64,000 nt of DNA from Salegentibacter mishustinae (GTDB lineage: Bacteria > Bacteroidota > Bacteroidia > Flavobacteriales > Flavobacteriaceae): NCBI RefSeq assembly GCF_002900095.1, contig NZ_LLKN01000002.1:248001-312000 (forward strand), given 5' to 3'. The notes beneath the pieces are model-generated. The model was given only the letters and a program-made list of their open reading frames with translations, was not told the DNA's origin and did not search any database. Made by a program: the position numbers and the translations under genes. This document shows, piece by piece, positions 8,104 through 15,407 of this stretch. Positions within the stretch are counted from its first letter, which is position 1. Every line of letters begins with the position of its first letter.

Positions 8104-9261
8104 TCATTTTCGGCTTATTAATACAGAAACTGCGTTCCCACCGAAACCAACAGCGTTTACCAATATATTTTCCAATTTTGAAGGTGATTTACTGATTCCT
8201 GAAAAAGGCACCTCAATAAATTGCTGATGCTGAAGCATTAAAACCGCCAGTTCTAAATTAAGAATTCCTGAAGCTGCAAACGTATGTCCCAATTTCCATT
8301 TATTGCTGGTCAATGCTGGAGTATTTTCACCAAAAAGTGCCTTTATAGCATTTACTTCTGAAAGGTCTCCTTTTAAGGTTCCGGGCGCGTGCATTACTAC
8401 CGCGTCAATTGCTGAAAGTTCTTTCTCTCCAATGGCCATATTCATGGCTTTCTGCAAAGATTCTCCATTGGCTGAAATCGAAACACTATGTTTTAGAGTT
8501 TCGGTCGCGTAGCCAAATCCTGTAATTTTAGCAATTGCTCTATCTGAATCTCCATTTTCAAGCGCCAATATTCCTGAAGCTTCTCCAAGAATCATTGAAT
8601 TTCTCATTTTCTGCATATCCAAAGCGCGACAGGGAAAATCAAGATCTTCTGAAGCGTAGATCTTCATGGCTTTCATTTGGGCAATCGTAAATGGGGTTAA
8701 CGCCGCTTCACTTCCACCGGCGAGGAATTTATCGGCAAAGCCGGCCTGCATCCAGGCAATTGCATTTATAACTGCGTGTAAACCGGTTGAGCAGGTTACA
8801 CTATGAGAAAACTGCGGGCCCTCTGTTTGGAGATCTTGCGAAACCCAGGAAGAAATATTTCCTAAAGTGGTAGAAGGCGAAGCCTGTGTAGCGGCTTTCC
8901 CGGTTTCTACAAATTCTTTGTGGTATTTTTCAAATAACCCGGTAGCACCACGTGAGCTACCAATGTTGACCCCAATATTTTTCTCATTTTTCCAACCAGC
9001 CTCTTTAATTGCTTTTCTGGCTGAAAAAATGGCGAATAAAACCGAATCATCCAGTTTTCTATAATTGGTGTTTTCCTTGCGGAGTGCCTCTATAGCAGCC
9101 CGGGCTTCTATTGGCAAAAAAGCAGCAAAAGCTTCGGTTTCATCAAACTGATGTTTGGAAATAAAATGCTTCGGATTTTTATAGTTTTTCCATATTTCTG
9201 CCGGAGATTGTCCAAGCGCAGAAACAGAACCAAGTGAAGATATAAATACCGGTGATTTCAA
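8104..9261 (-). CDS. Beta-ketoacyl synthase of the biotin cluster
   Basis: A thiolase-fold KAS I/II-type condensing enzyme. The Cys-His-His triad is visible: the cysteine in SVTCSTGLHAV (C157), histidine in VVMHAPGTLKGD (H291) and histidine in KLGHTFAASG (H326). The usual HGTGT motif is HAPGT here. The frame opens at TTG 9303, but I prefer TTG 9261 because a TAnnTTTG box sits between them and homology begins near SPVFISSLGSVSALG. It may elongate the acyl chain that becomes pimeloyl-ACP for BioF; that role is inferred from its place in the biotin cluster. A general FabF-like role is the alternative. Confidence 0.85.
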   Translation of the reverse strand: MKSPVFISSLGSVSALGQSPAEIWKNYKNPKHFISKHQFDETEAFAAFLPIEARAAIEALRKENTNYRKLDDSVLFAIFSARKAIKEAGWKNEKNIGVNIGSSRGATGLFEKYHKEFVETGKAATQASPSTTLGNISSWVSQDLQTEGPQFSHSVTCSTGLHAVINAIAWMQAGFADKFLAGGSEAALTPFTIAQMKAMKIYASEDLDFPCRALDMQKMRNSMILGEASGILALENGDSDRAIAKITGFGYATETLKHSVSISANGESLQKAMNMAIGEKELSAIDAVVMHAPGTLKGDLSEVNAIKALFGENTPALTSNKWKLGHTFAASGILNLELAVLMLQHQQFIEVPFSGISKSPSKLENILVNAVGFGGNAVSVLISRK

Positions 9262-9279
9262 AAGCGAATAATTTTTCCG

Positions 9280-9287
9280 CAAAAATA
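9280..9287 (-). promoter_or_regulatory. Candidate internal promoter for ketoacyl synthase-bioB
   Basis: On the minus strand this reads TATTTTTG, an exact TAnnTTTG -7 box, about 20 bases before the preferred TTG start of the ketoacyl synthase. It could start a separate transcript for the distal biotin genes. Confidence 0.45.
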
Positions 9288-9350
9288 CGGTCTGCTGAAT
9301 CAATCGCTAAATATTTCAATAAAAAAGAAATGAAGATAATGAATCAGAAA

Positions 9351-9426
9351 TCCTGCAAGGTTTGAACAACCTTGTAGGTATATTATTATTTTTCAAACCT
9401 ACGAGGTATAAAAAAACCTCGCAGGA
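9351..9426. repeat. Nested palindromic element inside the biotin cluster
   Basis: The outer arms TCCTGCAAGGTTT (9351-9363) and AAACCTCGCAGGA (9414-9426) pair with one mismatch. Inside them CCTTGTAGGT and ACCTACGAGG form a second hairpin. It fills the gap between the SET gene and the ketoacyl synthase gene and resembles the AAACCTC/GAGGTTT palindromes near 11450 and 60990. Confidence 0.75.
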
Positions 9427-9447
9427 AGGATAGTGGGATAAACAAGC

Positions 9448-10032
9448 TTACCGCTGGTAATAAAGATTTAAAATGGAATCCATTTCTTTTTCGCCTAACA
9501 GGATCTTTTGCAATTCTAATTGAATTCCTTCAGAAACAAGATCAATAAGTGGTTGATAAACTTTTTCGAATTTCAGAATAGATTTCTGCAAAATACCATC
9601 CCATTCTTTATGATAATTTACCAAATCGTCGGGATAAACCTTAGTTCTGGAGGTGTTTTCCCGAAAAGGTTCAAAAACTTCATCGAGATTTAGATATCCG
9701 TAATCGTCGGTTAGCTCTTCGCCTACCTGAATATCTCTCACGGCGATTTCAAAACCGTATGCGGTAGAAAAGCAATTAGAATTAAAACTATGGTTTACAT
9801 ATTTTGCCAAATCCCAACAAAGCACCAAATCGCCAAACCGATTTCGAAAAGCATATTTTTCGAGCATTTGCGCACTTTTAGGATGAAGTTTTTCTACCTG
9901 GGAAGTATAAAAAACGTGATCTAAATCATCCTGAACCCATGTAATAGTTCCCTCGGGAATAAATTTGGTAGCCACAACACCATATCCCACCTTCTCGTTA
10001 ATAAAGCGCAACTCGGTATCTGGATGCATCAT
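9448..10032 (-). CDS. SET domain-containing protein
   Basis: A 194-residue protein with a compact SET fold. GYGVVATKFIPEG near residues 16-28 is the N-SET motif, KYVNHSFNSNC (N80-H81) is the cofactor-binding NHS box, and VGEELTDDYGYLN ends in the catalytic-type Y111. SET enzymes methylate lysine side chains using S-adenosylmethionine. The C-terminal 70 residues are helical and carry no Cys-rich post-SET motif. It lies between bioA and the ketoacyl synthase in the biotin cluster; the target protein is unknown. Confidence 0.87.
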   Translation of the reverse strand: MMHPDTELRFINEKVGYGVVATKFIPEGTITWVQDDLDHVFYTSQVEKLHPKSAQMLEKYAFRNRFGDLVLCWDLAKYVNHSFNSNCFSTAYGFEIAVRDIQVGEELTDDYGYLNLDEVFEPFRENTSRTKVYPDDLVNYHKEWDGILQKSILKFEKVYQPLIDLVSEGIQLELQKILLGEKEMDSILNLYYQR

Positions 10033-10099
10033 AATCGCAAAATTTTAATTCTAATGTAAACAATTAAAGCTTTGCTTTTAAGTCACTTATAAGTTATGC

Positions 10100-11434
10100 C
10101 TAAAATTTATTCAGAAGGTCTTCAATCACCTGGTAGACCTTATCAAGTTCTACCTGCGAAATTGTAAAAGGCGCCAAAATATAAATGGTATTACCAAGCG
10201 GTCTTAGAAACACTCCATTATCCATAAAATGCTTAAAAAGCTGGTTTCTAAGATTGCCATATCGCTCCATTTTCACATTTAGATCAAACGCATAGATCAC
10301 GCCTAGCTGCCGGCGATTGGCAACTTTTGGATGATCCTTTATCTTTTCATCAAAAGCCTGGTGAGATTTAATAACCGATTTGATTTGTTGTTGAATTTCT
10401 TCGGAAATCAATAATTCTACTCCTGCAATGGCCGCAGTACAAGCGGGTGGATTTGCAGAATACGTATGCCCGTGAAATAATCCTTTAGAAATATCATCGG
10501 CATAAAAAGCATCATAGATTTTTTGCGAACAGGTAGTTAGCCCCATTGGCAACAAGCCTGCGGTTAAGGCTTTAGACAGGCACATCACATCTGGTTTGGT
10601 TTCCAGGTAATCTGAAGCAAAATATTTCCCGGTTTTTCCAAAGCCGGTCATTACTTCATCGGCCACGCAAACAATGTCGTGCTCTTTGCAGACTTTCAAA
10701 ATTTCATTCAAGCCTGCAGCGTCGTGCATTTTCATTGCAGCAGCGCCCTGCACTAAAGGCTCGTATATAAATCCTGCAATATTGTTTCCTGAAATTAGTT
10801 CTTTCAACCCCGAAATCACTTCTTCATTATTATCTCCTAATGGAACCGGGATTCGTAAAACTTCAATAAAGTGCTCTTCAAAAGCGCCATTGTAAACCGA
10901 AAGTCCGGAAACTGACATCGCTCCAAAAGTATCGCCGTGAAAACCTTCTTCAAAAGCCAACATCACATTGCGATTATTGCCCTGGTTGTGGTGATACTGT
11001 AAGGCCATCTTTATTCCAATCTCGGTGGCCGTGGAACCATTGTCGTTAAAAAATAATTTCTGCTGATTTTCCGGTAAGATCTTTATTAGCTCTTCAGAAA
11101 GTTTTACCGCCGGTTCGTGGGTAAATCCGCTAAACACAACCTGATCCAGATTTTGCATTTGAGCTGCAACTTTGCCGGTGATATATTCGTTGCAGTGACC
11201 ATATATGGCCGTGTACCAGGAAGCGATTCCATCTATATATTCGCTGCCATCTTCAGCGTAAAGAATACTGCCTTTTGCTTTTACAATAGGCAAAGCTTCC
11301 GGGGAAATTTTATGCTGGGTTAAAGGGTGCCAAAGGTGTTTTTGATCTCGGATAACTAAGTTCAAGCCCCTCCCCTCGGTCCCCTCCCCAAAAGGGAGGG
11401 GAAGGGAATCTTTATTTTTTTTAAAATCTGACAT
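10100..11434 (-). CDS. bioA: Adenosylmethionine-8-amino-7-oxononanoate aminotransferase
   Basis: A class III PLP aminotransferase converting KAPA to DAPA with S-adenosylmethionine as amino donor. It has HLWHPLTQHK at the start of the conserved region, DGIASWYTAIYGH, ADEVMTGFGKTG and the PLP lysine in CLSKALTAGLLPMG. The chosen ATG is 11434. Residues 9-26 (DSLPLPFGEGTEGRGLNL) are encoded by a G/C-rich palindromic repeat rather than native sequence, so the enzyme carries a repeat-derived N-terminal extension in frame. It lies between bioD and the SET gene. Confidence 0.96.
   Translation of the reverse strand: MSDFKKNKDSLPLPFGEGTEGRGLNLVIRDQKHLWHPLTQHKISPEALPIVKAKGSILYAEDGSEYIDGIASWYTAIYGHCNEYITGKVAAQMQNLDQVVFSGFTHEPAVKLSEELIKILPENQQKLFFNDNGSTATEIGIKMALQYHHNQGNNRNVMLAFEEGFHGDTFGAMSVSGLSVYNGAFEEHFIEVLRIPVPLGDNNEEVISGLKELISGNNIAGFIYEPLVQGAAAMKMHDAAGLNEILKVCKEHDIVCVADEVMTGFGKTGKYFASDYLETKPDVMCLSKALTAGLLPMGLTTCSQKIYDAFYADDISKGLFHGHTYSANPPACTAAIAGVELLISEEIQQQIKSVIKSHQAFDEKIKDHPKVANRRQLGVIYAFDLNVKMERYGNLRNQLFKHFMDNGVFLRPLGNTIYILAPFTISQVELDKVYQVIEDLLNKF
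11363..11410. repeat. G/C-rich palindromic repeat inserted in the bioA reading frame
   Basis: C-rich and G-rich tracts in A+T-rich surroundings. CCCCTCCC (11381-11388) and GGGAGGGG (11394-11401) form a perfect hairpin with a CAAAA loop. It resembles the C-rich palindromes at 33605-33628 and 49151-49803. Its length keeps the bioA frame open. Confidence 0.75.
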
Positions 11435-11446
11435 GTTATAATAGTA

Positions 11447-11479
11447 AAACCTCACAGATTTTAGAAACCTATGAGGTTT
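11447..11479. repeat. AAACCTC/GAGGTTT palindrome between bioD and bioA
   Basis: AAACCTCA (11447-11454) and TGAGGTTT (11472-11479) form an 8-bp stem filling the bioD-bioA gap. It shares its left arm (AAACCTCACAGAT) with the element at 60981-61013. It may act as an attenuator or mRNA-stability hairpin. Confidence 0.7.
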
Positions 11480-11482
11480 AAT

Positions 11483-12100
11483 TTATTTCAATTTTTCTCT
11501 AAATAGTTCAGCGTATTCTTTGATCACATTTTGATCAAAATAAGGTTCCTGTTCTATTCTTCCAAGAACCGCTACCCCACCCATTTTTTTAATAATCGAT
11601 TCGGTAGATTTATTTTCTTCTCCAGAAAAAATCATTCCGAAGCAATTCAATCCACGGGATTTTAAAGCTTCTATAGTTAATAAAGTATGATTGATACTTC
11701 CAAGATAATGACGGGAAACCAGGATAATACGATCCTCCGGTTTCATTAAATCGGCGATGGTTTCTTTATCGCTAATAGGAACTAATAAACCACCGGCGCC
11801 TTCAATAACCAAACTATTTTCGGTCTTTGGACGTTTTATTTTTTTTGAAGTAATCTTTACTTCATCAATTTCAGCCGCTGCATGCGGACTCATGGGTGTT
11901 TTTAGCGCAAAACTATTTTTATGAAAAACAGTTTTATCGTTAGAAATTAGTCTTTCTACTTTATGGCTATCAGAATTATCAAGATCGCCGGCCTGGATAG
12001 GTTTCCAGTAATCTGCTTCTAAAGCTTCGGTTAGGATTGCTGAAGCTACTGTTTTTCCAACTTCGGTACCAATACCCGTAACAAAATAGATTTGTTTCAT
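11483..12100 (-). CDS. bioD: Dethiobiotin synthetase
   Basis: An ATP-dependent carboxylase closing the ureido ring of DAPA to give dethiobiotin. The P-loop variant is GIGTEVGKTVAS, the substrate region is YWKPIQAGDLDNSDS, and VIEGAGGLLVPI is the second signature. At 205 residues it is slightly short but complete. It lies between the DUF2007 gene and bioA in the biotin cluster. Confidence 0.96.
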   Translation of the reverse strand: MKQIYFVTGIGTEVGKTVASAILTEALEADYWKPIQAGDLDNSDSHKVERLISNDKTVFHKNSFALKTPMSPHAAAEIDEVKITSKKIKRPKTENSLVIEGAGGLLVPISDKETIADLMKPEDRIILVSRHYLGSINHTLLTIEALKSRGLNCFGMIFSGEENKSTESIIKKMGGVAVLGRIEQEPYFDQNVIKEYAELFREKLK

Positions 12101-12123
12101 TGTTTAAAAATCTTTTAACCCAT

Positions 12124-12534
12124 TCATTTTAGTGTAAATTTCTCTTCACAATTTTCGCAATGATAATCATACTTGTAATGAATTGGTAGAGCGAAGGTGA
12201 GAAATGAAAACAAAAAAGCAAAGAAAGAACGCACATCTTTAATATGCGTGTAAACTTTTACGCGACTGCTTTCACAATGGGGACAAACCACTCTATTTCC
12301 TTCATCGTCCAGGGAATAATTATTGATCTCACTTAAAACCGCCCGGGCTCGCTCCTCATCGTCAGTATATACGTTTAGTTTTATACCGCCAATCGCCTGG
12401 CTTACTAAAGGATCTGTATCGATTAGAACCTGATCTGCAAGAAATACCTCTATACCTTCAGATTGTAACTTCCCTTTTACAATTTGTGCTTCAGAAGAAT
12501 ACTGAAACCTGGCTATGTTTACAAAAGTGTTCAT
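12124..12534 (-). CDS. DUF2007 domain protein with C-terminal zinc ribbon
   Basis: 136 residues from ATG 12534 (MNTFVNIARFQYSSEAQIVKGKL), where DUF2007 similarity begins. The ferredoxin-like DUF2007 domain covers about residues 1-70. A zinc-ribbon-like region follows with two Cys pairs (CPHCESS and CENCEEKF) around a hydrophobic stretch, FFAFLFSFLTFALPI, that could touch the membrane. DUF2007 proteins are called putative signal-transducing proteins, without firm function. It sits between bioF and bioD. Confidence 0.75.
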   Translation of the reverse strand: MNTFVNIARFQYSSEAQIVKGKLQSEGIEVFLADQVLIDTDPLVSQAIGGIKLNVYTDDEERARAVLSEINNYSLDDEGNRVVCPHCESSRVKVYTHIKDVRSFFAFLFSFLTFALPIHYKYDYHCENCEEKFTLK

Positions 12535-12626
12535 ATGTTTATATATTTTATCTAAACCGGAAATTAACCCGTGGCTTATACCTAATGCTGTTACAGCCAA
12601 TTTTTGGGTCTAGCATCACGCCGGTT

Positions 12627-13775
12627 TCATGCCAGTAATTTAGCCAGTATTTTTAAAACCCTGCTTATGTCTTCTTCAGAATTAAAAGAATGCAGGCAAA
12701 ATCTCAACCTTTCCCGGCCTTCGGGCACGGTTGGCGAAAGTATTGGCTTTACTTCAAAGCCTTTTTTTTTGAGACTTTCAGCTATATTCTTTACTTGTTC
12801 GTTCCCCGGAATTATACAACTTTGAATAGCAGAATTACTATCCAGGAAATTTGCTATTAGATTATTTTGAGATACCTGGCTTCTAAAAAACTGAATATTA
12901 TTTTTTAATTGCTGAATTAGCGAAATTCCCTTTTCAAACTCCTGGTAAACCGCTAAAATAGTCGCAACCGAATGGGGCGGCAGCGCGGTAGTATAGATAA
13001 AACTTCTCGAAAAATTAACCAGGTAATCTTTCAAGCTTTTGCTTCCTAAAATTACTGCGCCGTGGCATCCAGGTCCCTTTCCAAAAGTATTCAACCGGGC
13101 GAAAACTTTATCCTGGATTTCCAATTCCTGCACTAAACCCTCACCTTTATCGCTAAAAATACCAGTAGCATGGGCTTCATCCACAATTAAAAAAGCACCA
13201 AATGCTTCTGAAATTTTAGCGAAGTCTTCTAAAGGAGCCATATCACCATCCATGGAAAAAACAGATTCGGTTACGACATAAATTTCGAAATCTTCGCTCC
13301 TTTCGATTTTGGAAAGTTTATTCTGAAGGCTTTCGGGACTATTATGATCAAATTTATAAGCTTTGGCGTGACTCATGCCAATGCCATCTCTTATGGAAGC
13401 GTGCACCAATTCATCGTAAAAAATAAGATCACCTCTTTTTGGGACCGAAGCAAAAAAACCCATATTAGCATCGTAACCCGAATTGTAAATTAAGGCTGCT
13501 TCAATTTGATGAAATTCTGCAAGGTAATTTTCGGTTAGATCATATAGAATATGATTTCCGGAAAGCAGCCTGGAACCGGTAGCTCCATTTTGCAAAAGTT
13601 CATTTTCCTTTAAAATTTCATGTGCCTTATTGTAGATATTTTCCGAAGAAGCTAATCCCAGATAATCATTAGAAGAAAAATCTATAAGCGAAGAAGATCT
13701 TTTCAAACTTCGGAAAGCCTTCTCCTTCTTTCTATTTTCTAAACTTTTCGCTAATTTTAGGGGTAACTTTTGCAT
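12627..13775 (-). CDS. bioF: 8-amino-7-oxononanoate synthase
   Basis: A PLP enzyme condensing pimeloyl thioester with alanine to KAPA. It shows FSSNDYLGLA, GATGSRLLSGNH, the LIVDEAHATG aspartate and histidine, and the PLP lysine in TFGKGPGCHGA. I start at ATG 13775. A TAnnTTTG -7 box ends five bases upstream, so the transcript may be nearly leaderless and the longer upstream frame is unlikely to be translated. It is the first gene of the leftward biotin cluster and diverges from the broken mgtC. Confidence 0.95.
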   Translation of the reverse strand: MQKLPLKLAKSLENRKKEKAFRSLKRSSSLIDFSSNDYLGLASSENIYNKAHEILKENELLQNGATGSRLLSGNHILYDLTENYLAEFHQIEAALIYNSGYDANMGFFASVPKRGDLIFYDELVHASIRDGIGMSHAKAYKFDHNSPESLQNKLSKIERSEDFEIYVVTESVFSMDGDMAPLEDFAKISEAFGAFLIVDEAHATGIFSDKGEGLVQELEIQDKVFARLNTFGKGPGCHGAVILGSKSLKDYLVNFSRSFIYTTALPPHSVATILAVYQEFEKGISLIQQLKNNIQFFRSQVSQNNLIANFLDSNSAIQSCIIPGNEQVKNIAESLKKKGFEVKPILSPTVPEGRERLRFCLHSFNSEEDISRVLKILAKLLA

Positions 13776-13779
13776 AGTA

Positions 13780-13787
13780 CAAAAGTA
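13780..13787 (-). promoter_or_regulatory. -7 promoter box of the biotin operon
   Basis: The minus strand reads TACTTTTG, an exact TAnnTTTG box, ending 5 bases before the bioF ATG. If transcription starts at the usual distance, the bioF message has little or no 5' leader. Confidence 0.55.
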
Positions 13788-13808
13788 AGCATTCACCGAA
13801 ATAATCTT

Positions 13809-14256
13809 ATGGATTGGACATTATTTGCCTTAAGAGTTGGCCTTGCCACTGCTGCCGGTTTAATTATAGGCCTGGAACGGGAAATTCAAGGCAAGGAGGC
13901 AGGTCTTAAAACAAATGCCCTGGTTTCCCCTTGGAGCCGCGATCTTTATTTTAATGTCATTAGAATTTGAAGGTGATAAATACGTAGATATTACCCGTGT
14001 TTTAGGTCAGATCGTAGTTGGAATTGGATTTATTGGAGCAGGAACCATACTGGAAAAAGAAAGAAAAGTAAAGGGACTCACTACAGCGGCTACGATATGG
14101 TGCAGTGCAGGAACAGGTTGCCTGGCGGGATTTGGAATGTATACAGAATTAGCAATAGTGAGCGGGATCATCCTTACCATCAACCTTATCTTTGGATATA
14201 TAGAGCACAAAATGAAGAAAAAGGCAAAAAAAGAGGATGAAAAAAATTTAGATTAG
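13809..14256 (+). pseudogene. mgtC: MgtC/SapB-family membrane protein, frameshifted
   Basis: The first part (LRVGLATAAGLIIGLEREIQGKEAGLKTNALV) is the canonical MgtC N terminus. The frame then breaks at CCCC (13927-13930) and stops at 13970. The rest continues in the +1 frame as LGAAIFILMSLEF...IVVGIGFIGAGTI...GLTTAATIWCSAG. Removing one C restores the family sequence NALVSLGAAIF exactly. MgtC-type proteins are inner-membrane proteins tied to Mg2+ limitation and phosphate/ATP balance. The break is a true pseudogene, a sequencing error in a C run or, less likely, programmed +1 shifting. A second ATG at 13915 could start only the C-terminal part. Confidence 0.9.
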
Positions 14257-14257
14257 A

Positions 14258-14662
14258 CTATTTGTCTTCCATTTTCGAATGATCTACATTATCTTCTGGA
14301 GTATCATCGATCTCGCTTTTTAATATATAGGAATTCTTTTGGTATTTACCTCGTAGATCGTCCATTATAGAACCTTCCCACAACCTAACCCCCATAAAAT
14401 AAGAAGCTCTTCCAATTATATGCGCACTTACCGGTGCAGTTAAGAAAACAAAAAGAATAATCACCAGAGACCTGGAGGTAGCAGAGAGATCATTAAAAAA
14501 AACGGCAGTCCCTACCAGAATTAAACCTACTCCTAAAGTTGCGGCCTTTGTATTTACTGAAATTCGCATATACGTATCGGGCATTCTTACCAGTCCGATT
14601 GCTGAAAGCAAAACGAATAAGGTTCCCAAAGTGACTAAAATTACAATTATTACTGAACTCAT
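14258..14662 (-). CDS. mnhG: Mrp Na+/H+ antiporter subunit G
   Basis: A 134-residue membrane protein of the MnhG/PhaG family: three transmembrane helices with GLVRMPDTYMRISVNTKAATLG, the family signature, between the first two. The roughly 45-residue tail is hydrophilic and ends in an acidic stretch. It is the last gene of the mnhABCDEFG operon and overlaps mnhF by 4 nt. Confidence 0.95.
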   Translation of the reverse strand: MSSVIIVILVTLGTLFVLLSAIGLVRMPDTYMRISVNTKAATLGVGLILVGTAVFFNDLSATSRSLVIILFVFLTAPVSAHIIGRASYFMGVRLWEGSIMDDLRGKYQKNSYILKSEIDDTPEDNVDHSKMEDK

Positions 14663-14934
14663 TTTTTTCTATTTCGTTTTTCAAGGTAATAGGAAAAGGC
14701 CACCGTACTTAAAAAAGCAATTAAGGCAAGGATCATGGCAGTATCCAGGAAGGTAGACCTTCCGTGTATAATACTGTACACCCCAATAATTCCAATCCCC
14801 GTGGTTATTAAAACATCCAGGGCAATAATCTTATCGGCAATACTGGGACCTTTTATAAACCGGTAAACTATAAGAAGTACCGAAAAGGCCAGTATGGGCA
14901 GAATTACATAATATAAATAATCGGTTAGCGTCAT
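14659..14934 (-). CDS. mnhF: Mrp Na+/H+ antiporter subunit F
   Basis: 91 residues with three predicted transmembrane helices and the MnhF motif RFIKGPSIADKIIALDVLITTGIG. It is part of the membrane Mrp complex that exports Na+ in exchange for protons. It overlaps both neighbours by 4 nt (ATGA-type junctions), which suggests tight translational coupling. Confidence 0.95.
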   Translation of the reverse strand: MTLTDYLYYVILPILAFSVLLIVYRFIKGPSIADKIIALDVLITTGIGIIGVYSIIHGRSTFLDTAMILALIAFLSTVAFSYYLEKRNRKK

Positions 14935-15407
14935 CTCAATATTTCCAAAATACGTTTTTCAAATCCGTTTTTTATTCCCTTTATAAACTCCTCCCTATTG
15001 GTTATATACATACTATGTACATAAAGCACCTTTTTATCGTTTGAAACATCAAGGCTTAATGTACCCGGTGTAAGCGAGATCATATTCGCAAGGAACGTTA
15101 TGCCCAGGTTACTTTGCACGGTAAGTGGCACTTTTACAATACCCGGTTTCATTCTAAAATTTGGGGTAATTACTTCATAAGCTACCTGCAAGTTCGCTTT
15201 AAACAGCTCCCAAAGGAAATAGAAAAAGAAAGCGATTAATTTAGGAAGTAGGGTAAAGTAACGGGCATCGCTGTTTCCACGAGTAATAACCCATAAAATG
15301 AAGAAATTCACAACAAAACCAAACACGTAATTCTGGAAGCCAAAATCTCCTGTAAGGGCCACCCATACAAAGGTGAGTAATAAGTTGGATACAAACCTGC
15401 TCTTCAT
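14931..15407 (-). CDS. mnhE: Mrp Na+/H+ antiporter subunit E
   Basis: A 158-residue MnhE protein: two N-terminal transmembrane helices (FVSNLLLTFVWVALTGDF), then a cytoplasmic domain with MKPGIVKVPLTVQSNLGIT and ANMISLTPGTLSLDVSND, the MnhE signature. It shares one base with mnhD and overlaps mnhF by 4 nt. Confidence 0.95.
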   Translation of the reverse strand: MKSRFVSNLLLTFVWVALTGDFGFQNYVFGFVVNFFILWVITRGNSDARYFTLLPKLIAFFFYFLWELFKANLQVAYEVITPNFRMKPGIVKVPLTVQSNLGITFLANMISLTPGTLSLDVSNDKKVLYVHSMYITNREEFIKGIKNGFEKRILEILR

